DNA from: Bacteroidia bacterium
GTDB lineage: Bacteria > Bacteroidota > Bacteroidia > UKL13-3
Direction of reading: 5' to 3'
Assembly (NCBI GenBank): GCA_023151275.1
Contig: JAKLJI010000002.1
Location: 224,889 to 268,399 of the forward strand
DNA: 43,511 bases
Shown: piece after piece, positions 35,028 through 43,014 of the stretch
How positions within the stretch are numbered: the stretch's first letter is position 1
Layout of the letters: each line of letters begins with the position of its first letter
Made by a program: the position numbers and the translations under genes
The notes under the pieces: generated by a model
Databases searched by the model: none
Told to the model about the DNA's origin: nothing
The model's input: the letters and a program-made list of their open reading frames with translations, nothing else

Positions 35028-36101
35028 TTAGTAAGTAGAACGCATCTTTCCAATATCAGAAATGCGTTTTTCAGCCAAATTCATGGCAGCCTTTTGGGTA
35101 TGGATTTTTTCGTTGGATGAAATTTTTAGGATTTCACTAGTTACATCAAAGATATGCTCTGCCTTGCGGTAAGCAGTTTCGCGGTTGTAACCAATATGCT
35201 CTTGGTAAACATTAATCAAGCCACCAGCATTAATCAAGAAATCCGGAGCATAGGTAATGCCTCTTTCGATAAGCATTGGACCATGAATATTTTCATCAGC
35301 AAGCTGATTGTTTGCAGCACCGGCAACCACTTTTGCTTTAAGCATTGGGATATGCTCATCGTTCAAAATAGCACCCAATGCACAAGGAGCAAAAATATCA
35401 ACGTCTTGAGAATAGATTTCATCCCCGTTCACTACTGAAGCACCTAAGGTACTTGCGTAATGTTTTAAGGTTGCCTCATTGATATCAGAAATCACGAGCT
35501 TTGCTCCTTCTTTATGAAGCATTTCAAGCAAATGACCGCCCACTTTTCCTACACCTTGAACAGCAACTTTTTTACCGGCAAGGCTATCTGTACCCCAAAC
35601 ATGCTTGGCAGAAGCTTTCATGCCCATGTAAACACCATAAGCTGTAACCGGAGATGGATCTCCGCCGCCGCCCATGCTTTCTGGTAAACCTACCACATGA
35701 GAAGTTTCCATGTGTACATACTCCATATCACGGGTTGTGGTATTCACATCCTCTGCAGTAATGTATTTACCATTCAGGTTTTCAACGAACCGGCCGAATT
35801 TACGCATCAAAGCTTCTGTTTTTACTTTGCTTGCATCTCCAATGATAACGGCTTTGGCTCCACCAAGATTCAGTCCTGAAATAGCCGCTTTATAGGTCAT
35901 TCCCCTGGATAAACGTAATACATCATTCAAAGCTTCGGCTTCACTGCCATAGTTCCAAACTCGGGTTCCACCAAGTCCGGGACCAAGTACCGTATTGTGA
36001 ATGGCGATGATGGCCTTGAGACCAGTAGAATTGTCGTTGCAGAAAACCACCTGCTCGTGGTCGTAGGTAGCTAACTGTGTGAAAATTTCTGAATTTGACA
36101 T
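35028..36101 (-). CDS. Leucine/Glu/Phe/Val dehydrogenase family (leucine-dehydrogenase-like)
   Basis: This 357-residue NAD-dependent amino-acid dehydrogenase interconverts a branched-chain amino acid with its 2-oxo acid and ammonium. The length fits leucine dehydrogenase (about 360) and not hexameric glutamate dehydrogenase (about 450). The substrate region has GPGLGGTR (40-47), Lys71 and the catalytic Lys83 in LNLGGAKAVI, with the 12-residue spacing of the family; the Rossmann motif VGKVGGHLLEML follows near residue 182. Product specificity (Leu, Val or Phe) cannot be read by eye. It has a TACTTTTG -7 element 31 bases upstream and is divergent from the ABC exporter. Confidence 0.9.
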   Translation of the reverse strand: MSNSEIFTQLATYDHEQVVFCNDNSTGLKAIIAIHNTVLGPGLGGTRVWNYGSEAEALNDVLRLSRGMTYKAAISGLNLGGAKAVIIGDASKVKTEALMRKFGRFVENLNGKYITAEDVNTTTRDMEYVHMETSHVVGLPESMGGGGDPSPVTAYGVYMGMKASAKHVWGTDSLAGKKVAVQGVGKVGGHLLEMLHKEGAKLVISDINEATLKHYASTLGASVVNGDEIYSQDVDIFAPCALGAILNDEHIPMLKAKVVAGAANNQLADENIHGPMLIERGITYAPDFLINAGGLINVYQEHIGYNRETAYRKAEHIFDVTSEILKISSNEKIHTQKAAMNLAEKRISDIGKMRSTY

Positions 36102-36132
36102 AAGTTTTGGTTTAAGTCTGGTTTAGGTGGGG

Positions 36133-36140
36133 CAAAAGTA
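36133..36140 (-). promoter_or_regulatory. -7 element of the amino-acid dehydrogenase gene
   Basis: TACTTTTG on the minus strand matches TAnnTTTG exactly and ends 31 bases before the ATG. A -33 TTTG is not evident at 19-20 bases. Confidence 0.5.
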
Positions 36141-36217
36141 GTTTTATTTTTGATTTTTCCGCCTGACTGAAAATATGGCCCAACTTTGAGTGATAATCGG
36201 ACTGATTTGCCTGAAAA

Positions 36218-38044
36218 GTGAAAGAACGCATAGAAATTTCTAACTTGCGCCCCTTGAAACCTTTAAGAGCTCTAAGACCTTATTTCATTCGTTATAAGTG
36301 GCGACTTCTCGCAGGTATAGTTTTTGTTAGTCTTTCTAACTTGTTCGCTGTTTTCCCTGCACAATCCGTTCGTATTGCCATTGATTTGGTAGTTGAAAAC
36401 TTAAAACTTCACAAACTTTTAGAAGACTCTAATCTGGAGACACTCATTGAATCAAGAACCGGTTTTCTATTGTTGCTATTTGCTTTTTTGGTCCTGTTTT
36501 TGGCCATCGTTCGAGGAATCTTCATGTACCTCATGCGGCAAACCATCATTGTAATGAGCAGGTGGATTGAGTATGACTTGAAGAACGAAATTTTCAAACG
36601 CTACCAGGATCTCTCCTTTGACTTTTACCAACGCAATAACACAGGGGATTTGATGGCCCGAATAAGTGAGGATGTGAGTCGGGTGCGCATGTATGTGGGT
36701 CCGGCAATCATGTATTCCATCAACCTGGGAGTTACAATCTTTCTGGTGTTGTGGGTTATGTTTAGTGTGAACGCTCGTCTAACCTGGTTGGTTATTCTTC
36801 CCTTGCCTATACTGTCACTGAGTATATTTTATGTAAATAACCTGATTAACCGCAAAAGCGACGCTATCCAGGCACAGCTTTCCGAGCTAAGTACTTTTGT
36901 GCAAGAAGCCTTTTCAGGAATACGAGTAATCAAGGCCTTTGGCGTTGAAAAAGAATCGGAAGCAGAATTTGAAAAACAAGGAAGCATATACCTCGATAAG
37001 CAAATGGACCTCGCCAAAACCGATGCTGTTTTCTTTCCTGTTATGTTTTTTTTAACCGGATTGAGCACCTTGATAACGGTTTTTGCGGGAGGCATTGAAG
37101 TGTTGGAAGGAAGAGCCAGCTTGGGCAATATTGCGGAGTTTGTAATCTATGTGAATATGCTCACCTGGCCAGTAACCAGTTTGGGTTATACTAGCAGTTT
37201 AATTCAACGGGCATCTGCATCCATGGCCAGAATCAATGAGTTTTTGGAGCAGGTTCCTCATATAAAAAACGAAGGAAAAGTGCTTCCTAATTTCAACACC
37301 ATTCGCTTGAAAGATGTTAGCCTCACCTATCCCGGTAAAGAATTCCCTGCGCTTCAATCCATTAACCTAGAGATTAAGAAAGGGGAAGTACTCGCCATTC
37401 TAGGAAATACGGGTTCAGGTAAAAGCACCTTCGCCAGATTGTTACTTCGCATTATCGACCCAAATTCAGGTGCCATCGAAATTGACTCCAGCAATTTGAA
37501 AGACATTCACCCAGCTGCCTGGAGGCAAAAAATTGGTTATGTGCCTCAGGAAGTTTTTTTGTTTAGCGATACCATCAAAAACAATATTTCCTTTGGGGAG
37601 CCGGGTGGAGATGCCGAACAACAGCGAATTGAAGAGGCAGCTGCATTAGCCGGATTAACTGAAATCCTACACGAGTTTCCGAATGGTTTAGAAACATTGG
37701 TGGGAGAACGGGGAATAACCTTGTCGGGGGGGCAGAAGCAGCGTGTGGCCATTGCCAGAGCCTTTATTCGGAACCCCGAAATTTTGGTACTCGATGATTG
37801 CCTGAGTGCATTAGATACAAAAACTGAATCGGTTATTCTTGACAACCTGGGCAGGATTATGCAAGGAAAAACAAGTGTGATTATTAGTCATAGACCGAGC
37901 AGTGTTAGACATGCCCATTGGATTATTGTGCTTGACGAAGGCAAGGTAGTTGAATCCGGAACTCATGCACAACTCCTGGAAAAAAACGGGAAATATGCCG
38001 AGATGGTAAATCGTCAAAAATCGGAACCGGAAGAAGCGAACTAA
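36218..38044 (+). CDS. ABC exporter, fused permease-ATPase (MsbA-like)
   Basis: This 608-residue half-transporter dimerises in the inner membrane. The N-terminal ABC_membrane domain (about 25-320) has six helices, and the ATPase domain follows: Walker A GNTGSGKST (396-404), Q-loop VPQEVFLF, signature LSGGQKQRVAIA, Walker B ILVLDDCLSALD and H-loop ISHRPS. MsbA-type lipid A flippase or multidrug exporter is the usual assignment, but the substrate is not shown. The Walker B catalytic Glu is replaced by Asp-Cys (LVLDDCLSALD), as in some asymmetric exporters with one weak site, so a heterodimer partner elsewhere is possible. The GTG start is supported by the KERIEISNLRPLK N-terminus. Confidence 0.92.
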   Translation: MKERIEISNLRPLKPLRALRPYFIRYKWRLLAGIVFVSLSNLFAVFPAQSVRIAIDLVVENLKLHKLLEDSNLETLIESRTGFLLLLFAFLVLFLAIVRGIFMYLMRQTIIVMSRWIEYDLKNEIFKRYQDLSFDFYQRNNTGDLMARISEDVSRVRMYVGPAIMYSINLGVTIFLVLWVMFSVNARLTWLVILPLPILSLSIFYVNNLINRKSDAIQAQLSELSTFVQEAFSGIRVIKAFGVEKESEAEFEKQGSIYLDKQMDLAKTDAVFFPVMFFLTGLSTLITVFAGGIEVLEGRASLGNIAEFVIYVNMLTWPVTSLGYTSSLIQRASASMARINEFLEQVPHIKNEGKVLPNFNTIRLKDVSLTYPGKEFPALQSINLEIKKGEVLAILGNTGSGKSTFARLLLRIIDPNSGAIEIDSSNLKDIHPAAWRQKIGYVPQEVFLFSDTIKNNISFGEPGGDAEQQRIEEAAALAGLTEILHEFPNGLETLVGERGITLSGGQKQRVAIARAFIRNPEILVLDDCLSALDTKTESVILDNLGRIMQGKTSVIISHRPSSVRHAHWIIVLDEGKVVESGTHAQLLEKNGKYAEMVNRQKSEPEEAN

Positions 38045-38296
38045 ACCAAGAAACGGGGGGAGCGCCTTCACAAAATTTGACTCGCTTCAAATCAAAGCAA
38101 ACAAAAACCCGAATTTACCGACTAATTATCAAGTATTTAAACTCAGCTTCTAAACTTCTTGCATGTCAAAAAAACGCCATATTGGGCTTTAGACTGCTGA
38201 GTTATCAACATAGACCCGCTGTTTGGGGGGTATTAAATGTTTTGAAATCATAAACCGAACATATATTTTGCCCCCACTTTACATTAAATCCCAACA
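38045..38296. other. Gap upstream of the DUF3276 gene
   Basis: No gene was seen in 252 bases. The 3' end holds the promoter of the DUF3276 gene. There is a G6 run at 38224-38230 and one DnaA-box-like TTATCAACA near 38201, which is not enough to suggest an origin. Confidence 0.4.
38241..38270 (+). promoter_or_regulatory. Promoter of the DUF3276 gene
   Basis: TTTG (38241-38244), a 17-base spacer and TATATTTTG (38262-38270) fit the Bacteroidota promoter with one extra base in the -7 element. The element ends 26 bases before the ATG. Confidence 0.55.
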
Positions 38297-38617
38297 ATGG
38301 ACGAGTTCAACAGAAACGACAAACAGGAAATATTTTCCAAAAAAATCAGGGCAGGAAAAAGGACTTATTTTTTCGATGTAAAATCAACCAAAGGCAAAGA
38401 TTACTTCATTACCATTACCGAAAGTAAAAAACGCTTCGAGGACGGGAATTTTGTAAAGCACAAAATTTTCCTCTACAAAGAAGACTTTAATAAGTTTACT
38501 GAAGCCCTCAATGAAACTGTAAATCATATCAAAACAGACCTCATGCCCGATTATAACTTTGATGAGTTCAATCACGACCAAAGTTTCGACATGAACTTTG
38601 ATGAGGAAAACAATTAA
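38297..38617 (+). CDS. DUF3276 (PUR-type nucleic-acid-binding) protein
   Basis: This 106-residue protein matches the Bacteroidota DUF3276 family, which has the PUR-alpha-like fold and binds single-stranded nucleic acid. The diagnostic pattern is FSKKIRAGKRTYFFDVKSTKGKDYFITITESKK followed by HKIFLYKEDFNKFTEALNE, ending in an acidic tail (DEFNHDQSFDMNFDEENN). It is cytosolic and probably single-copy and well expressed; its biological role in Bacteroidota is not settled. It has its own promoter and is followed by a separately promoted lipoprotein gene. Confidence 0.9.
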   Translation: MDEFNRNDKQEIFSKKIRAGKRTYFFDVKSTKGKDYFITITESKKRFEDGNFVKHKIFLYKEDFNKFTEALNETVNHIKTDLMPDYNFDEFNHDQSFDMNFDEENN

Positions 38618-38649
38618 GGATTTCTTTATCAATTTCGCTGATTATTTTT

Positions 38650-38657
38650 TATTTTCG
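38650..38657 (+). promoter_or_regulatory. -7 element of the unknown lipoprotein gene
   Basis: TATTTTCG (TAnnTTTG with one mismatch) ends 26 bases before the ATG at 38684. The leader is short and A/C-rich with no strong Shine-Dalgarno sequence. Confidence 0.45.
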
Positions 38658-38683
38658 CCACGTTTAACCTTTAAACCATACAC

Positions 38684-39616
38684 ATGAAAAAGTTGATGAA
38701 ATCAATCTTCGTTCTCAGCGCACTTAGCGTTGGGTTCCTGAGTTCTTGTACCAAGGACGAAACCGATTCTACCAAAGAAAGTCTTGCACCTTCAGTTGTT
38801 ATCAACGGTGGCATTGGCAAAACAACTATCTCTGCCAATACAGATTCATTCCTGCTCGACATCCAAGTTACTGCTGATACAGACCGTAAAATTAAATCGG
38901 TTTATATCACTCGTGCTATTTCTGGTGGTGCTACAGACCCTATCGTTAACAAAACTTACAACGATGCAGCTGTTATCCTGAAGCACTACGATTTGGTTAA
39001 AGGTGTTTTAACCATCGACGACGGAGACAAAATGACTTATTCAGTTAAAGTTACCGACGACAAAGACAAAGTTACCACTGCTACTTTTGAAGTTACGATC
39101 AATAGCGTATCTGTATCTGAACAGATTCTATTAGGAGCTCCATCAAACACCACAAACGAATACCGTTTCTTTGGAGTAGCAAATAGCTTCGCTCGTTACC
39201 GTGCAGGTGCTACAGGCACAGAACTTGCTCGCAGCAATTCAGACAAAATTGATTTCCTTTATTTCTACAACTCAGCTGGTAGCGTAGGTAATGCACTTTA
39301 CTCTCCAAACTACAACTTCAGCGCCGGAACAGGTTGGGCTACTGAAGTGAGCAGCTGGACTACCAAGAAAGAAACTGTTTACTTGTTAACAGACCTTTCT
39401 TTGTCTGCTTTCGACGGTTTGACTACAAAAACTTTCTTCGACGAATTGGACGCTTTGACTTGGACTTCAGCAATCGACCGTATGCCTAACTTGGAAGCTA
39501 GCCAAGTATTAGCTTACAAACGTGGCGATGGCAAACGTGGATTTATCCTTGTTGCTGCTACTGCTGCTAACGCTACAACTGGTGTATTGACCGTAAAAGT
39601 AAAAGCAGAATTGTAA
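38684..39616 (+). CDS. Unknown lipoprotein with strong codon bias
   Basis: This 310-residue lipoprotein has a signal peptide with lipobox LSSC (Cys22). Residues about 35-145 read like one Ig/cadherin-type beta domain (LDIQVTADTDRKIKSVYITR, then KMTYSVKVTDDKDKVTTATFEVTINS). The C-terminal half (about 150-310) is rich in Thr, Ser, Ala and aromatic residues and has no recognised motif. Codon choice is visibly biased (GCT, ACT, GAC and CGT dominate) compared with its neighbours, which suggests high expression. It has its own -7 element and a strong terminator. Function unknown; it is likely an abundant cell-envelope protein. Confidence 0.88.
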   Translation: MKKLMKSIFVLSALSVGFLSSCTKDETDSTKESLAPSVVINGGIGKTTISANTDSFLLDIQVTADTDRKIKSVYITRAISGGATDPIVNKTYNDAAVILKHYDLVKGVLTIDDGDKMTYSVKVTDDKDKVTTATFEVTINSVSVSEQILLGAPSNTTNEYRFFGVANSFARYRAGATGTELARSNSDKIDFLYFYNSAGSVGNALYSPNYNFSAGTGWATEVSSWTTKKETVYLLTDLSLSAFDGLTTKTFFDELDALTWTSAIDRMPNLEASQVLAYKRGDGKRGFILVAATAANATTGVLTVKVKAEL

Positions 39617-39636
39617 TTTCTTAACAAACTGATGAT

Positions 39637-39669
39637 AAAAGCCCTTGGTCCTAAGCCAAGGGCTTTTTT
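39637..39669 (+). terminator. Intrinsic terminator after the lipoprotein gene
   Basis: The stem AAAAGCCCTTGG (39637-39648) pairs with CCAAGGGCTTTT (39656-39667) around a 7-base loop and runs into T6 (39664-39669). It starts 20 bases after the stop. Its T-run overlaps the -7 element of pfkA. Confidence 0.92.
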
Positions 39670-39676
39670 ATTTTTG
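39669..39676 (+). promoter_or_regulatory. -7 element of pfkA
   Basis: TATTTTTG matches TAnnTTTG exactly, ends four bases before the pfkA ATG, and shares its first T with the T-run of the preceding terminator. A TTG (39645-39647), 21 bases upstream and inside the terminator stem, could be the -33 element. Confidence 0.5.
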
Positions 39677-39680
39677 TGCC

Positions 39681-40658
39681 ATGAAAAAAATTGCTGTATT
39701 TACGTCGGGTGGCGACTCCCCCGGAATGAACGCCTGTATTCGTGCAGTGGTGCGAACTGCCATCTACCACAACCTTGAGGTAGTTGGTATTATGCAAGGC
39801 TATAAGGGAATGATTGAAGGTGGAGAAAACTTTATTGAACTCAATTCCCGCTCAGTTGGAAATATCATTCAACGTGGTGGTACCATTCTAAAGTCATCCC
39901 GCTCCAAAGAATTTATGACTCCAGAAGGTCGTAAAAAAGCTTACGACAATTTGGTAGCCCATGGCATTGAAGGCATCGTTTGCATTGGTGGAAACGGAAC
40001 TTTTACAGGTGCAGAAATTTTCTTCAATGAATTTGGAATACCTTCCATAGGTGCTCCCGGAACCATTGATAACGATTTGTACGGAACCGATTTTACCATT
40101 GGCTTTGATACCGCAATCAACACTGCAGTTGATGCAATCGACAAAATTCGCGATACAGCAGATAGCCACGGGCGCGTGTTTCTCATTGAACTCATGGGAA
40201 GGCATGCCGGCTTTATTTCATTAGCCGCAACCATTGCAGGTGGAGCTGAACAGGTATTACTCCCCGAGATTGTTGAAGACCATAGCAAAGTAGTTGAATT
40301 CTTTAAAGGCAGAACAAATACCAAAAAATCATTTTCCATTGTCATTGTTGCTGAAGGAAACATTGAAGGAGGCGCCTTTAAAATCGACGAATTACTCAAA
40401 AAAGAAATTCCAAATTTTGACTCACGGGTTGTAATCCTTGGCCATATTCAACGCGGAGGAAGTCCAACTGCATACGACCGTGTTCTGGCTTCCCGTCTTG
40501 GTGCAGGAGCCGTTGAAGCGCTCATGCGCGGTGAGAAAAACAAGATGGCCGGACTTATCAACAACAAATTTGTACTTACTCCTTTCCACGATGCCATTTA
40601 CATGAAAAAAGACCTCAACCCCGATTTGGTGAGGTTGGTCGAAATATTCAATTGTTAA
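39681..40658 (+). CDS. pfkA: ATP-dependent 6-phosphofructokinase
   Basis: This 325-residue cytosolic enzyme phosphorylates fructose-6-phosphate and commits carbon to glycolysis. Motifs are FTSGGDSPGMNACIRAVVR (ATP site), CIGGNGTFTGAEIF, the catalytic GTIDNDLYGTDFTIGFDTA with its Asp base, and LMGRHAGFISLAA for substrate binding. The start is the ATG at 39681; the frame extends 12 codons upstream but only into the terminator of the previous gene. The -7 element is so close that the mRNA may be leaderless. A strong terminator with a TTCG loop follows. Confidence 0.96.
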   Translation: MKKIAVFTSGGDSPGMNACIRAVVRTAIYHNLEVVGIMQGYKGMIEGGENFIELNSRSVGNIIQRGGTILKSSRSKEFMTPEGRKKAYDNLVAHGIEGIVCIGGNGTFTGAEIFFNEFGIPSIGAPGTIDNDLYGTDFTIGFDTAINTAVDAIDKIRDTADSHGRVFLIELMGRHAGFISLAATIAGGAEQVLLPEIVEDHSKVVEFFKGRTNTKKSFSIVIVAEGNIEGGAFKIDELLKKEIPNFDSRVVILGHIQRGGSPTAYDRVLASRLGAGAVEALMRGEKNKMAGLINNKFVLTPFHDAIYMKKDLNPDLVRLVEIFNC

Positions 40659-40666
40659 CTCATTCA

Positions 40667-40693
40667 AGCTGCCCTTCGGGGCGGCTTTTTTTT
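40667..40693 (+). terminator. Intrinsic terminator of pfkA
   Basis: The 8-bp stem AGCTGCCC / GGGCGGCT (one T-G pair) closes on a TTCG tetraloop (40675-40678) and is followed by a T8 run (40686-40693). It lies 8 bases after the pfkA stop. Confidence 0.93.
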
Positions 40694-40720
40694 AAGCGAT
40701 TCCTCTAAGAATTAACATTT

Positions 40721-40920
40721 TCCTTTGGCCGCGCCCCTGCCTTTATCACAATCCCGTTTCAATCTAAAGGCGTACCAGGCAGGGTCAGGCTTTCCACTGC
40801 TAGTCCTCGCCCATTTGCCAGCAAAACCTATCCTGAAACTGAAAATTCCTTAAGGCAAATGGTCTGTGGGCTATCCGTTGCAATCCTTCGCGGAAGGGCG
40901 TTTCCATAAACCAAATCCAT
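40721..40920. repeat. GC-richer structured intergenic segment, possible repeat element or ncRNA
   Basis: There is no gene in the 526 bases between pfkA and the delta-60 protein. The first 200 bases after the terminator are GC-richer than their surroundings and hold several inverted repeats: GCCTTTA (40739-40745) with TAAAGGC (40765-40771), CCCTGCC with GGCAGGG (40778-40784), CCATTTGCC (40811-40819) with GGCAAATGG (40854-40862), and CCTTCGCGGAAGG. The phrases GTCAGGCTTTCCACTGC and GGGCTATCCGTTGCAATCC look related to each other and to intergenic repeats I associate with Bacteroidota genomes. 40921-41154 is AT-rich and shows nothing else. Confidence 0.5.
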
Positions 40921-41154
40921 AATACCCATTTTACCATCTAATACTGCCTAAAATGCTTGGGAAATTGAGCGAAAACTCAGTTACCCACACTCGTCATAAA
41001 GATTCCCTATTCCTTGGTCATGCAACTGCCAATGTTTTTTGACTTTTGGCCCTCATGACTAAGTTCAAATACATAAACCTGGCTAAATTCAATGTGGATT
41101 TTCAGCTGAAATACCAGCTAAACAAAAGGCAAAACCTAATAAAGGGAAGGAATA

Positions 41155-41185
41155 TTGGTGCCACTCTTTATTAATTGTATCTTTA
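41155..41185 (+). promoter_or_regulatory. Putative promoter of the delta-60 repeat protein
   Basis: TTG (41155-41157), a 20-base spacer and TATCTTTA (41178-41185) resemble the Bacteroidota promoter with one -7 mismatch. The element covers the first base of one candidate ATG (41185) and ends five bases before the next (41191), which favours the latter as the start. Confidence 0.4.
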
Positions 41186-41190
41186 TGAGA

Positions 41191-42981
41191 ATGAAACATC
41201 TAACGGCATTCCTTTTGTTGTTTATTAGCTATTTCAATTTGAGCGCCCATCAAGGCTTGGATAGCACTTTTGGCAGCAATGGCAAAATTTCCTGGAAACC
41301 TCTTCAGCAAATTCAAGGAAGTAAAATCAAACTTCTTCCCGGCTTACATCAAACTCAACACCCATATACTTTTTACGGCATTTGCGAGGTTGATGGGAAT
41401 CAAAACCTTTTTGTTCAACGCGTTACCGAAGACCTTAGCCCCGATACTTCTTTTACAAAAGATGGAATTCAATATTACCCGATAACCCTTCCAAACACTT
41501 TAAAATTTGCCACTCGCGACGCTGAGAGCAATTTGATTTTTGTCGGAACAGATATTGTTCAAGGAAAAAAGGTTATTGCGGTTTACAAATACACAGCCGC
41601 TTTCAAACCCGATTTCACATTTGGAAATGCCGGCGTGGTCCATAAAAACATGGGTTTTCAGGATGATGAACCAACAGATATTTTCATTCAAACCGATGGA
41701 AAAATCGGAATCAGCTTTATCGACCGAATCACATCAGACCCCAAAATGCTTCGCTTAACCGCACAAGGTAACCTGGACAGCAGTTTTGGCAACCAGGGTG
41801 TTTTTCAGTTCCAAAGCCTGCAAACCATGGATGCTATGAAACTGGCCTTGTTACCAACAGGCAAAATAGTAATGGGCTTATCTCATTTGCTAAATAGTAC
41901 TTACAAAACGGCCCTGCTTTGTTTGCAGCCCAATGGCCAATTGGATAGCAGTTTTGGAAATTCTGGATTGAACTACTTAAATCTAGGCACAGGCCATGAA
42001 AGCATCTTGAAAATGTGGCCCAATAAATGGGGAGGAATAGCCGTATTAGCCAATGCGAAATTGAATGGACAAAACAACAGGATTCTCTTTCAATTGCAGG
42101 CAAACGGAAGCATCAATCAAGGATTTGGAAACTTTGGAATATGCATACTGGGCGAAAATTTAGTGGGGATAGAGAGCTTTTACACTGATAGCAATTCAAT
42201 TGGTCTACAAACTGGTCGGCACCTTTTCCAAATTAGTGACTCAGGAGCCCTTGTTTCAAGCAAAATACTTCCTAAAGAAGGAACACTTTTTCCATTGGTG
42301 AATAAATGGGTTCAATGGGGAACCACAGATTACGCCGCCCATTCAACCCTTAACAGAAGCCTTTTCAAACAAAATTTTGATTTGGATTCACTTTCCAATC
42401 CAGGACCTGAAATTAAACTAGGCAGCAAATTTGCCTTTTCACCCAATGGATTGTTTGCGCAAGAAGGCCTCCATGAAAAAATGCTTCTGGCCTTTGGCGG
42501 AGAAGATTATGACAAGGGTTATATCCGATTGATGCTGCTAGATTCAACAGCTTTACCCAACCAAGAATTTGAAGCCGCTAAGTTGCCTGTATTCCCCATC
42601 CGTTCTTCGGCAAATTACACTTCCATTGCAGTAGCCTGGCAAACAGATAGCAGCTTCTTTTTTGCCATGCGCGATAGCCAGCAAATCCATGTGTACAGTA
42701 TAAGCACCCAGGGAAAAATTCTATCTCAATTTACCATTCAGGGAGCTTCAGGTTCTAGTATCCCTTTGAAACTTGCTACTTATCCTAACCAGGACAAATT
42801 CTTGTTAGCCTTCAAAGGAATAAAGCGGTATTCTGGAAATGGCCAAGAAGATAGCAGCTTTTCATTTGACTATTCCGGTGCTGTTCACGCCATAAAAATC
42901 AATCGCAATCACTCTCATCCGAACTTTTTCAAAAAACATCTAATTCGTATTAGCAAACCCTCGTCAATGCTGGATTCGTGA
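41191..42981 (+). CDS. Exported delta-60 repeat protein, probably 3'-truncated
   Basis: This 596-residue exported protein has a signal peptide (about 1-20, KHLTAFLLLFISYFNLSA). At least six delta-60 type repeats with the core LDSSFGNxG are visible, for example LDSTFGSNGKI, FKPDFTFGNAGVV, LDSSFGNQGVF and LDSSFGNSGLNYL; the family is thought to form a beta-propeller-like structure. Proteins of this kind in Bacteroidota usually end in a type IX sorting domain, which is absent here: the frame ends in a basic tail (RNHSHPNFFKKHLIRISKP) 33 bases before the end of an IS4 transposase gene. The insertion sequence probably cut off the C-terminus. ATG at 41185 is an alternative start. Confidence 0.8.
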   Translation: MKHLTAFLLLFISYFNLSAHQGLDSTFGSNGKISWKPLQQIQGSKIKLLPGLHQTQHPYTFYGICEVDGNQNLFVQRVTEDLSPDTSFTKDGIQYYPITLPNTLKFATRDAESNLIFVGTDIVQGKKVIAVYKYTAAFKPDFTFGNAGVVHKNMGFQDDEPTDIFIQTDGKIGISFIDRITSDPKMLRLTAQGNLDSSFGNQGVFQFQSLQTMDAMKLALLPTGKIVMGLSHLLNSTYKTALLCLQPNGQLDSSFGNSGLNYLNLGTGHESILKMWPNKWGGIAVLANAKLNGQNNRILFQLQANGSINQGFGNFGICILGENLVGIESFYTDSNSIGLQTGRHLFQISDSGALVSSKILPKEGTLFPLVNKWVQWGTTDYAAHSTLNRSLFKQNFDLDSLSNPGPEIKLGSKFAFSPNGLFAQEGLHEKMLLAFGGEDYDKGYIRLMLLDSTALPNQEFEAAKLPVFPIRSSANYTSIAVAWQTDSSFFFAMRDSQQIHVYSISTQGKILSQFTIQGASGSSIPLKLATYPNQDKFLLAFKGIKRYSGNGQEDSSFSFDYSGAVHAIKINRNHSHPNFFKKHLIRISKPSSMLDS

Positions 42982-42982
42982 A

Positions 42983-43009
42983 TTAATGACCAAGAAATTA
43001 AGTCATTAG
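42983..43009. other. Short inverted repeat near the IS end
   Basis: TTAATGAC (42983-42990) pairs with GTCATTAG (43002-43009) apart from the outermost base, between the delta-60 gene stop and the transposase stop. It may be a hairpin at the end of the insertion sequence or a bidirectional terminator. The other end of the IS is outside the window, so terminal repeats and target duplication cannot be tested. Confidence 0.4.
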
Positions 43010-43014
43010 TAGTC

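Noticed and set aside
38195-38210. TTATCAACA, one mismatch from a DnaA box, upstream of the DUF3276 gene
   Set aside because: Single copy, no dnaA or other origin genes nearby; one 9-mer match is expected by chance.
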